Source of the DNA: Eutreptiella sp. 'Long Island Sound 2002'
Lineage: Eukaryota; Euglenozoa; Euglenophyceae; Eutreptiales; Eutreptiaceae
NCBI GenBank assembly: GCA_964036045.1
Contig: OZ038390.1
Span: forward strand, 1,734,045 to 1,798,044
Reading direction: 5' to 3'
Length of the DNA: 64,000 nt
Shown here: positions 9,650 through 19,181 of the stretch, one piece after another
Layout: every line of letters begins with the position of its first letter
How positions within the stretch are numbered: position 1 is the first letter of the stretch
Notes under the pieces: generated by a model
Told to the model about the DNA's origin: nothing
The model's database searches: none
What the model saw: only the letters and a program-made list of their open reading frames with translations
Made by a program: the position numbers and the translations under genes

Positions 9650-12600
9650 TCAGTCCCTAGCTTTATTCTTGGAGGCAAGCATCTCAGCGAGCCTCAACAA
9701 CTCACCAAGGTTGTTCTGGGACAAGTAGTCAACCAGAACTGAGTTTAGGCGTCCCTCAGGTAGAACAAATGCAGAGAAGGGCTCCCAGGTGGCCTCTTCG
9801 ACTCCAAACCCTTCCCAGAGGGTGAGGAAGCGCCAACCCTGGCGATAGCGGTGGCGTAGGACAGACTTCACCAGGTAGAAGCCCTCCTTAGCCATCTCCT
9901 CGGCGTTCATGTCGGGGAGTTCACCTTCAACTTCCATAGGGCTGGCAGCCCCTTGTAGGTCCAGAGCGGCGATTTCCTCGTCGTTCAGCTCCCACTCCTC
10001 CCCACAGAGGTCTTCAGGATCATGGTAGCGCTTCAGGTGTTGAGCGGCGCACACCAGGGTCCCCCCTAGACGGGGAGAACACCGCACGGTGATACGGTGT
10101 CCATCCACAGATAGGATCTTGTACGGCCCGAAGTATGGGTCATCGCTGGTAGAGCGTGGCCAGGCGGGTAGTCGACTGTGGTGCACCAGCAACCAGTCCC
10201 CTTCTTGGTAGGTGGCCGGTACACGGTGCTTGTTCTTCTTGTTCCACTGACGCTCTTATCTCTGGAGCATAGCCTTGGCCTTGTCCACCTTCGCTTGTTG
10301 CTCTTGGACCCATTCACCCACAGAAGAATGGGTGTCCTCTGGATAGGGGGCATGTAGGAACCATGCCGGGCGCCCCATGAACAGCTCATGTGGCGAGTAG
10401 CCAGTAGCTGAACTCTCTTGGGAGTTCATCATCAAGGATATGACGGGGAGTAGTCTCACCCAGTCTCTGGTGCGTTCAGTTTTGCACCATATCCTGACGT
10501 TCTCCTTCAGGACACGAATCTGTCGCTCACATAGGGGGTTGCTCGTGTGAGAGTAGGGAATCTCCGTAGACACCTGGACATTGAGGGACCTCAGGACCCT
10601 CTTGTACCAGCCAGTATCTGAGCGTACTCGTACGTCCTCATCGGAGTTGATCTCCTTGGGCGCCCCATAGACACAAAACCACTCCTCCAGGAGTATCTTG
10701 ATAGTCTCCTCTCCGGTAATGTGCTTGGTACATGGGAACACCCTGGTAAACCTGGTCAACCCACAGGTTACCACGAGGGCGAAGTCATAGCCCCCGAACT
10801 TCGGCATCTCCGTGTAGTCCACGTATAGAACACTGTTAGCACAGTGAGGGATGGGCAGGGTCGAGTAGAGACCTCTGTCCCTGATATCCCCTGGTTTACA
10901 GGACCTGCACGGGCACTTGTCCACGATAGGCAGGAGTGTCTTCCGCAGCTGGTCGTCAGTCCACGTAGTGTGGAACCACTGCTTGAACAGCCTCAGGGTA
11001 CGGTCAGCACCCACATGACCACTGGACTCATGGGTCCACTTCAGCAGCGCTGGGACTCGGTCACTAGGCACCACGATGCGGTCCTCGTGCCAGAGGTAGC
11101 TCTTGTCCCGCTTCCACTGGTCTTGGTTGACCAGGAGGGGTTCAAGGCGTTTCTCCAGGCGCCGGTAGATATCCCCAAACTCCTGTACGTACTCCGATTG
11201 TTGGAGTCCATCCAGGGGGCGTATCATGGTCATGTTCAGGTCCAGGTGTACGTCCATACGGCTGAACGCTTCCTTAGCCAGCGCTTCAGACCGGGCACCA
11301 ATCAGGGCGTCGAAGTTGTTGCGGCTGATGTAGTCGGCACACTCGTTCTTCACTCCCTGGATATGGTGTACCGTCAGCCGTAGTTGACTGAGGTAGGTCC
11401 ACCAGCGACGTAGCTTGGCCTTCTCAGGTGGGGGGCCCTTCTGGAAACTGCGGACCGGTTCTTGGTCGCATAGCCAGACCACAGGGTTACTCCCCAACAG
11501 TCGTGCTTGTGAGGATAGCACCAGCATACCCGCGAGCAGTTCCTGCTCATAGGTGGAGTAGTTCCCTCTGGCCTGGTTCCACTTCCAGTTCCAGTGGCCC
11601 AGAGGTACTAGGACCCACTTGTCGTCAGGGTAGCTGTGCTTGAGGGTTCCATCTCGGTTGAGACCTTCCGTCCCCCATTGGGAAATGGCCGAGTCGAACT
11701 CCTCCTTCTCTAGTGCTTGCCATTGGAACAACGTTCCACCACCGCCCACATTGCTGGCGTCGGTCACCAGGATAATCTCCCCTTGTGCCCTAGGCACGCC
11801 CAAGCACTTAGCGTTGGCTACCTTGTCTTTGAGCTCGTCAAACGCTTGTTGCTCTTGTGGGCCCCAGCGCCAAGTAGTACTCTTCTTGATCAAGTCAGTC
11901 AGTACCGCGCTGGTGTAGGTGAAGTTTTTGATGTGGCGGCGATAGAAGTTGCACGCCCCAATGAAACTGCGTACATCATGAAGTCCTTTCTTGGGGTCTT
12001 CGTGTCGTACCTTGGCATCCATCAGGGGTTTGGCCTTAGAGGCCGCTGGGGTCCACCACCCATAGCCAACGTCAAACCCCAGGTACTGCATGGTCTCCTG
12101 CATGAACTCACACTTCTCCAGCTTGAGTCGTGTGTGGTTCTCCTGGCAGACCGCAAAGAACTCACCCAAGAGGATTAGGTGATCCTCCTGGGTATTGGTC
12201 CCGAGGCATACATCGTCGATGTGAGCCTCCATCTGGGCCCCACGGGATATGAGCTCCTGCACCTTAGGTCTCCTTCGTAGGATGGACAAGATCTTGTTCA
12301 TCAGCTCTTGGAACAGAGCGGGGGCGTTAGCCACGCCGAATGGCATGACCTTCCACTTGAATACCCTCCCCTGAGGGGTGATGAAGGCCAGTAGTTCCTG
12401 CGCGTTGGGCGTCAGGTCCACTTGCCAGAATCCACTTCGCTTGTCCATCTTGGTCTTGTAGCGACAGGAGGCTATCTTCTCCAGGGTAGACTCCATATTG
12501 GGAATGGACCCTGAGTGGTTCAGCGTCTTCTTGTTCAGCTCTCCATAGTCCACTACCAGCTGTTTGGCTGTAGACCCAGGTTTAGCCACCAGGAAACAGG

Positions 12601-14575
12601 GGCTGCAGTGTAGGGGGTAGTCCCCATCCTTGTACTCCAGGACTAGGCCAGCGTCGATACATTCTTGTATCTGTCGCTCAATCTCGTCGGCCTGCTCTTT
12701 AGGAGCTGGATAGGGTCTCCTCCGGATCTTGTGACCCACGAACTCGGGTTTCAGCTTGAGGTCCATCTGTACCAGCTTGTCGCATGAGGCTGGAGGGGGT
12801 AGTTCTCCGAACACCTCCAGATAGGTCCTTATCAGCTTTTGTACCCGCGGGTCAAGTACCTTGATCTTGTCCTCCATATCCTCGTCGGAGTGTAAGTTGC
12901 TTGCCCCTTGAATAGAAGTCGGGAGGTGGTCCTCCACCGATTCTTCGCCCGCGGTAGCATCCTTCAGCCCTTGGTAGGCATACAGAAGGTCTTGCTCAAC
13001 CATCTCCGGTGGACGATGGCAACATAGGCACGCTTTAGGGGGTTCACATACACATTCCTCCGAGAGGTCGTCCTCATCTGGGGTCCTCACATGGGCAGCC
13101 CATACGCTCTTCATGAGCTTGAGATCCACCTCCCTTTGCCAGGTGGTGATCTTCTGTTCGAGGTCCTCCTTCAGTTGGGATAGGTCTCCCATACGTCCTT
13201 GCTTCAGTGGCCACGAGCTGCGGGTAGGCTTCGCGTAGCATAGCTTTTTCGCCACCAACTTCCTCTTGGAATCCACGTACTCCCTGAGCCTGGATCGAGG
13301 GTCCAGCTCTTCATCCACGGGGTCTTCCACCCTCATGGAGAGTAGGGGTTTTAGTGGGGCGACGTACTCGGCGTTCTCCACTTCTTCCACCGCAGTCTGC
13401 ACGAAGAAGGCGTCGTGCTCAGTTTCGTCGTCTGAGTGGATAGAGCTAGGTAGCTCAGATAGTCCACACTCAGAGACTCCATCAGGAACAGGTACATGAC
13501 AGGGAGAGTTGGGGGCGTTGGTGTCAGTCACGACGTACTCATCTCCTCCGGGTGTAGTTTCAACAGCATCTTGAGGTCGTAGACGATCCTTCAAGTCACC
13601 CAAGGCGAGTCCATCGCTTTCTCGTTGTATAGCCTGGACCAGAGTAGGGTCCAGGTCTTCCCAGGGGATGGTGGTAAGACTTCCGTCCACCACGCTGAGC
13701 ATACTCCCCCATCCGGGCTTCCCAATGGGCGTCTTGCGTCCCAGAGGCACGTAGATGGCCTCATCAGGTAACCGCACAGAGCTGATAGTCAGCTTGTCAA
13801 GGAGGGTTCGCCAGTACTCGTTGCCCCCATGGGCTCCCCAATCGGGGGAACACAGGACCATACGGGAACGTTCCAAGGCCACCTTGGTCAGCACCTTCCC
13901 CAGTTCACTGAATCTGGGGTTCCCGTAGGCCATCCCGAAAGAGGGCCAGTAAAATTTGTAGCTGCAGTTCTTCCCCTTGCTGCAGTATAGGTCCAGTACA
14001 TGCTGCTTGTCGCTGGCGAACAGTTCCACACTTAGGTCTTCTCGAGAGTAACCCAACTCCTTCAGACCTTGGTCTAGGACTTCCCCCAATAGTTGATAGT
14101 CCTCAGTTTTGGAGGCCGCCATCATGTTCGAGGGCTCCTCCTTCGATAGTCTCAGGTAACTCGAGGTATGTTCCGACTGCTCCAGTGGCACAGACTCTCT
14201 GCCACTGCCGTGGTCCACGTATAGGAGGTAGGGCGCTTGCAGCGTCAGGGATTGTATCTGGGAGTGCTGCACGAAGAAGTCAGTACCCAGTACAAAGTCG
14301 AAGGCATCAGTGTCCATCACATAGAACCATTGGGGAACAGTCTTGGAGCCCATAGGTACCTCCACTTCGCAGTCCCCGCAGCTGTGCACCACATGTCCAT
14401 CCCCCATCCGTATAGCGGCGGTGGTCATGGTGTTCTTCAGGCTCCCACAAGGTAAAATTTTCTTGGCCACTATCGATATTGTGGCTCCAGTATCCAGTAC
14501 CCCCAGGTATTCACGTCCCCCTAGTCGGATACGTACCCAAAACACCAGGTCTTGGGTGCCACCAGAGCGTCCCCG
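9650..14575 (-). pseudogene. pol: pol of element B (protease, DFAS domain, RT, RNase H, integrase, chromodomain; one stop)
   Basis: The frame runs directly on from gag after the UGA at 14576. Order: aspartic protease with DTGA about 25 codons after the stop; a conserved domain at about 13690-14080 (LFAS... NPRF... SPDW... VVDG); a Cys-rich patch near 13040 (C-V-C then C-L-C-C-H); reverse transcriptase with FGVANAP and the catalytic box H-I-D-D (12212-12223) instead of Y-x-D-D; RNase H (VTDAS, about 11770); integrase with H-x4-H and C-P-C-R-S-C (about 10900-11040) and DDE core; chromodomain (about 9680-9860, ending in ATWEPFSAFV). A TAA at 10256-10258 lies between integrase and chromodomain. 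C reads through there and has three more bases. Everything else is open, so this was functional until recently. Confidence 0.88.
13690..14080 (-). other. Conserved extra domain between protease and RT in element B (DFAS/NPPF type)
   Basis: Part of pol. The order is E-L-F-A-S, aromatic and Cys residues, Y-G-N-P-R-F, a helix-like stretch, V-L-C-S-P-D-W, then L-P...I-Y...P-G-W and V-V-D-G. A (about 20100-20490) and D (about 43970-44350) carry the same order. In DIRS-type and related retroelements a segment with D-x-F-A-S, W and P-P-F is known and has been compared with phage Dam-type N6-adenine methylases. Similarity is by eye. The catalytic N-P-P-Y motif is degenerate here (N-P-R-F in B, not recognisable in D), so enzyme activity is doubtful. 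Confidence 0.55.
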
Positions 14576-14578
14576 TCA
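14576..14578 (-). promoter_or_regulatory. gag/pol readthrough stop codon of element B (UGA-CGG)
   Basis: gag ends in UGA, and the next in-frame codon is CGG, leading straight into the protease frame without any shift. UGA followed by CGG is a known leaky termination context in plus-strand RNA viruses. It suggests that a minor fraction of ribosomes make Gag-Pol. Confidence 0.65.
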
Positions 14579-15895
14579 GAACTCCGCGGGACAGGTCACC
14601 TCGAACCCCTTGTTCCGCAATTTGCGGGCCATCCTCATGAAACGGCTTCTCTTCTTGGCGTTGCCGTCGTCACCACCTTCATGCTCACGCTTGGCTCCTT
14701 GTTCTTGCTGGGCCTGCGTCTGTGAGCGTGTGGTAGGTCCAGACTGCCCTCCAGAGGGCTCGGAGTTCCCCCCTGGATTAGGGTTGGGGTTACCTCCGTT
14801 CTTGTCCTTGTTCTTGTTGTCGTTCTGGCGATTAGCGCCTCCTCCTCGTCCGCCTTGACCCTTGTCTTGACCACCTTGACCACGTCCTTTCGACTTGCCC
14901 TTGCCGGAGTCGTTGCCTTTGGCCTTGCCTCCACCTTTGCCTGAGCTTTTGCCAGGATCTTCCCCCTTAAGCTTCGCCGATAGGCGTTGCTTATGGTAGC
15001 ACTCGTCCTCATAGTGCTTCCGCTTACCGCAGAATGCACACGTGATGGTGCAGCGGTAATGATCCGGCATCTTCACCTTGGCGCCGGTGATCTTTTCCTG
15101 CTGCTTCCCCTGGACAACAAAGCAGTCTCGCTGCTCGCAGTCGGAGGCATGCTGCAGGTGGCCCTGTTCATCTCTGGCATCACACCAGAATAGCTCCTTC
15201 ACGTTCTCCATTAGGCGGGCGTGGGCGTGTTTGGGGGTAGTCCCCTGCCCAGGTCGGGACCCTTGGTACCCTTTGCCTCCAGAACCTCCACCACCAGGAC
15301 GGTAGTGGTTCAGGTGTTGGTCGCTCTCCTTCTCCAGCGCCATCTCCAGGAGCAGCACGCATAGATCCTCGTAGCGGAGGGATCTAGCCTTGCGCTCAGC
15401 CGTCAGACGGCACTCGTCCCATAGCTCACGGGGGAGCTTGGAGCACAACCAAAACAGCAGGTCGTCGCTGCTGTAGGAACCGGGCGTCAGTCGTCCAGCC
15501 CAGTGGTCCAGGTCCGCCAACAGCTCGGAGACCCTGCCGGGTTTGGGGTTGTTGGGCAGGACGGGCAGGTTCTGGATCTCGGCCCTGATGGAGAGGTCGG
15601 TCTCGTAGGTTGGGTACTGCCTCTCCAGGGCAACCAACACGTCGGCAAAGGTGGCGGAGTTGGTGACGATCTGCCTGACCTGCTTCTCCAGGTACTTCGT
15701 CTTGCAGCACTGCAGGAGCAGATCGCACTTCACTCGCCCACTCGCGTGGGTTTGGCCGGTCAGTCGTAGGAACCGGCCAAAGTTCTCAGCGAACTCGCTG
15801 AGGTCCTTGCCTGTGAATTCAGGCAGGTTCACCACTATCTTGGAGGTGGCAATAGCCTTCGCCTCCTGAGCTCGGCGTCCTTCAGGGCGTCGGGT

Positions 15896-15927
<32 letters not shown>

Positions 15928-17080
15928 CCTTGGAGTCCTCGGGGTCCTCAGGGTCTTCGTCATCCGATGGCGAAGAAGAAGTCATCGAAGGCGGCCCATC
16001 ATCGGAGGGGTCTCCGCCTAGATCACTGGAGCCATAAGGCTCCACGTCCACCATAGCCCTTAGGGCTGTCAGCCCCAGCTGGTCCAGCTCGGCCCTCGTT
16101 GAGTTCGTCACGTGACTGTAGGGCGGCTGGGCTGTCCTCGGGACGAATGGGCTTCTTGGTACTGCTGCAGGAGTCGGCATCGGTCGGCTCCTCAGGCTCC
16201 CCAGGGTATTCGTCAACCCTGCCGCCAGGTGGTTAGCCTGTACTCGGTGGGGTGACATCCCCACTGTCGTAGGTGACGCATGGGACGGGATCATCAGGGG
16301 CTGCAATTTCTCCCTGATCTCTTGCGTGAGGTCGCTCACGATTTTCGAAGTGGCTCCTTGGAGCACCTCGTTGATCTCCGACCGCGTCAGGGACCTGTTG
16401 GAGGATCTTCCCGATCCTCTACTCCTGCCTCCCAGAGACTCTGGTCCTCTCCTCAACCCACTCAGGGGTGCATACCCAGGTGCACACCCAGGAGCATACC
16501 CAGGAACTTCCATGTAGGTTCCAGTGGAGTGAAGTGGATGGGGATGGTCAGCCGCATACCAACGCGGCGCAGAGCTGGAAGCCACCGGCTCACTGGCAGT
16601 AGTTGCCTCAAGGAGCGCAGTGGTAGGTGGGCCCATGCCATAGGCGGGGTAGTGAGGCATGCCAGTAAAGCCTGTGCCCTCTGCCATAGGCTGGTTGGTT
16701 GTGGAAGTGGATGTAGCGGCGGCTGGGTGTGTGGTGGTTATGGGAGAGGGTGATGCTTGGAGGCCAGAAGCGCTTGGTGCGCCTTCGAAGGTAGGGATAT
16801 CCGTCGGGTCTTGCCCTTGCTCCTCTCCTTCGTCTGCTCCTTCTCCAGCATCCTTCTCGCTCTCGTTTCCTCTCTTCCTCTTCACAGGCTGAGGCTGAGA
16901 GACCATTTCCTTCACCGACAGGGCCCCAAAGGCCGTCTGGAGGCCATCCAAGGAGTCCTCCGCCGTATCCATTGGCCCATGTAAGGGCTCCACCGAAGGT
17001 ACAGCGTCAGGCGCCGGCCTTGCCGGTGTCTCTGGCGCTGGCGCTGTGTTCACCTCGGCGTCCACTCTTCCTGGATCCAT
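14576..17080 (-). CDS. gag: gag of element B
   Basis: An 834-residue Gag, starting at an ATG 86 bases below the primer binding site region and complete. The N-terminal third is low complexity and rich in Pro, Ser, Thr and Gly. A Lys run (K x10, about 15900-15930) sits before the capsid-like Retrotrans_gag domain (about 15350-15870: LPEFTGKDLSEFAENF and following). A canonical zinc knuckle C-A-F-C-x4-H-x4-C (about 15008-15050) and a Gly/Lys/Asn/Gln-rich basic tail follow, typical of nucleocapsid. The product forms the particle and packages element RNA. It is expressed alone, or as Gag-Pol when the UGA is read through. Confidence 0.88.
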
Positions 17081-17166
17081 CTTAATCCACCCTTCTGCTT
17101 ATGTTTGCCTGCTCGGAGCACTGGTTGTACGGCGCGGGGTCGCTGCCGGTGCACAGAGACAGGCTG

Positions 17167-17179
17167 CCTCTTGCTACCA
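17167..17179 (-). other. Primer binding site of element B (initiator-Met tRNA type)
   Basis: In element sense TGGTAGCAAGAGG begins at the end of the 5' LTR (overlapping by two bases). It resembles the complement of the eukaryotic initiator-Met tRNA 3' end (TGGTAGCAGAGG) with one extra A. Element D has the exact version. This is where reverse transcription would start. Confidence 0.65.
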
Positions 17180-17993
17180 GAAAAGTTTATAGTGTTTTCA
17201 GCACTGTGTTTTTGCTTCTCCTGCTGCTTGTTGTTGCTGTAGGGTGTCCTGCTGCTGGTTTTGGATGATGAAAAGCTTTTGTTTGTTGAAATACAGTAAA
17301 GCCAACTCAATCCAGGATAGCCCAAGCCAATAGTATGCAAGGAGAAGGTAATTCAGGATCAAAGCATGAAGGGCTGCAGTGTAAACAGTGAAAGATGATT
17401 AGATATTCACAGAAACTGCAACTCAGGATACAAATGAATGCATATTCACAGAGATAGCTGAAATGTTTTGGGAAAAGAGTTAGAAAACTGCCTCAGGATC
17501 ACTCTCTCTCCATAGTGCCATCTTAGGAGATGTGCACTCTTTGTTTTGGGTCCCATATGTGCTGAGGTGGCATGGTATGTGGCGATGAGGTCACTGCCAT
17601 GTCACATGGGATCTTCCTACTCAGTTGGGATCTTCCTACTTAGTTAGGCTGACCGGGAATTGAACCCAGGACCTCTCAAAAAGAGGTGCCTAACCCCCTA
17701 TGGTGCATACCACTAGGGCAGATAAGTATTCATGGAAAAACATAGATAAATTCATAGGCTCTACCTTAGGTATGTCAGTGCTCAGTCAACTCAGGAAAAG
17801 ATGTTTTACTTCTGATTGAAAGGGGATTAAGGGGTCCACTCCATATCCTGATTGGGTGTTTGGTTCCATAGGTCAAAATGTGTTATCACCACTTTTGGCT
17901 GGACCAATACTAAGATAAAAATGCATGGATGTTCAGTGCATCTCTAATACAACTAGAGTATGTCCTAAAGCAATGGAAAAGCACTTTTTCTTA
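17178..17993 (-). repeat. 5' LTR of element B
   Basis: Second copy of the 816-bp LTR, upstream of gag in element sense. It holds the promoter of the element and the tRNA-like segment at 17649-17726. Only two bases differ from the 3' LTR. Confidence 0.9.
17649..17726 (-). promoter_or_regulatory. tRNA-like segment with pol III B-box in the LTR of B (5' copy)
   Basis: Same sequence as at 7031-7108. In this copy it lies upstream of gag, where an internal pol III promoter or a tRNA-derived insert could influence transcription of the element. Confidence 0.5.
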
Positions 17994-17999
17994 CTCCGC
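17994..17999. repeat. Target-site duplication of element B, right copy (CTCCGC)
   Basis: Matches 6554-6559. A gag resumes immediately after it. Confidence 0.75.
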
Positions 18000-19181
18000 A
18001 GGTGGCTGCCAAGCGGTGGAAGAGGATTCAAGCTTCAGCATGATGGACGGGAGATTCGCCTACGGGACTGGCGAGACTTCCGAGGGCATTACACCCTCCT
18101 CCGCCGCAACGTGGAGGACTGGAACGAGGGTGACGAGCAGGCTCGCCTGCTCTCCATGCTGCCGGAGGCATGGATCAAGAGGGTCACCAAGGAGGAATCC
18201 AAGCGGGCCAAGTCCAACCACACGGTCAAGATGATGCTCCCCAAAGAGTATCATACGAACGTGGTGGCTTGGACGAGGAAGAACGTGGCCCGGGATGTCA
18301 AACGGCACTCCCTGCCGAACGCTCTCCTCATCACCGTCTCGGGCGATCGCGAGAAGACCGCGATGTGGCGCCTCGACGAGTGTGAGTTGAGCGGCCAGAC
18401 CATCCGTCTGCAGGCCATCCCGGCGCGGATGAGCTGCGACGAGATCCTGGAGTGGGTTGGAGAGGAGGTGCTCAAGGAGTACCGGAACCTCCACCACACC
18501 CGCGGGTTGAGGCCCGGCGACCGCGACGTCAACTACGTTGGCGAGGGACCTGGCGGGGAAGCTGCCATGAAACCAGCGGGAGCCGACGGCGATGAGACTC
18601 TCGTCGACGATGACGACTACGATGAGCCCGCCGAGGTGGCCGTTTGCGCCTTCGTGGCCAACAACCTGAGCGCGGGGAACAACCGGGGAAGCTGGAAGCC
18701 CCTGCAGCCGGGTTGGAAGAAGAAGGAGAAGAGGGACCCTCGCCGCGTTGGCGACCCTCCGCTGTCCTTTGGAAAGTTCATACGAGCTCACCCGCAGGGC
18801 TGTTTCGTGTGTTATGGGAGAAAGAAAGGCTTCAACCATGACCACCGAACATGCCCCACCCACAAGGCCGACACGGAGGCTTACAAGAAGGCGCACGGGT
18901 CGAAGAAGCGTGCGCCCGCGGGTATCCGGGAAGCCAAAGTGGAGGTCGACAAGGACGAGCTGGCCAAGCTGATGTCGTCGGTGGGGACCGAGTTGGCCAA
19001 GGAGATCCAGGAGATCAAGCGGAACTGGGTCCCCAGGTCGGACAACAAGAACAAGGAGAACAACCAAAATGACCAGAACAAGGACAAGGACAAGAAGGGT
19101 AAGAAAGGGGGAAGGAAGAAGGGCGTCAACGAGGTTGATGCGGAGGAGAACACCCCTACTTCCACAACCGACGCCCCCTAG
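18000..19181 (+). pseudogene. gag: gag of element A, 3' part
   Basis: This is the continuation of A gag after element B. The first ~14 codons follow the frame of the left part. An extra base at about 18030-18042 then shifts into the long open frame that ends at 19181. That frame aligns with Gag of D (NVEDWNE... RMSCDEIL versus LVEDWNE... RMSLDEIV). Near 18800-18855 is a zinc knuckle with an unusual spacing, C-x2-C-x8-H-x4-C, also seen in D. The C terminus is Lys/Asn-rich. Gag is thus broken twice: by B and by the one-base insertion. Confidence 0.82.
19179..19181 (+). promoter_or_regulatory. gag/pol readthrough stop codon of element A (UAG-CGG)
   Basis: The in-frame stop UAG is followed by CGG AGC CCC, and the frame stays open into the protease. 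Element D has UAG AGG AGC CCC at the same place, so stop and downstream context are conserved between diverged families. Confidence 0.7.

Larger units (their letters stand above)
6560..17993 (-). mobile_element. Element B: nearly intact chromodomain Ty3/gypsy retrotransposon
   Basis: This is an 11.4-kb LTR retrotransposon on the minus strand inside gag of element A. It has 816-bp LTRs (6560-7375 and 17178-17993) that differ at only two bases, a tRNA-type primer binding site, gag, pol with C-terminal chromodomain, a 2.3-kb 3' noncoding region, a polypurine tract and a 5-6 bp target duplication. The only obvious coding lesion is one in-frame stop in pol at 10256-10258. Near-identical LTRs mean a very recent insertion, which fits its innermost position in the nest. 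Element C (30881-37564) is an older, decayed copy of the same family. Confidence 0.92.
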
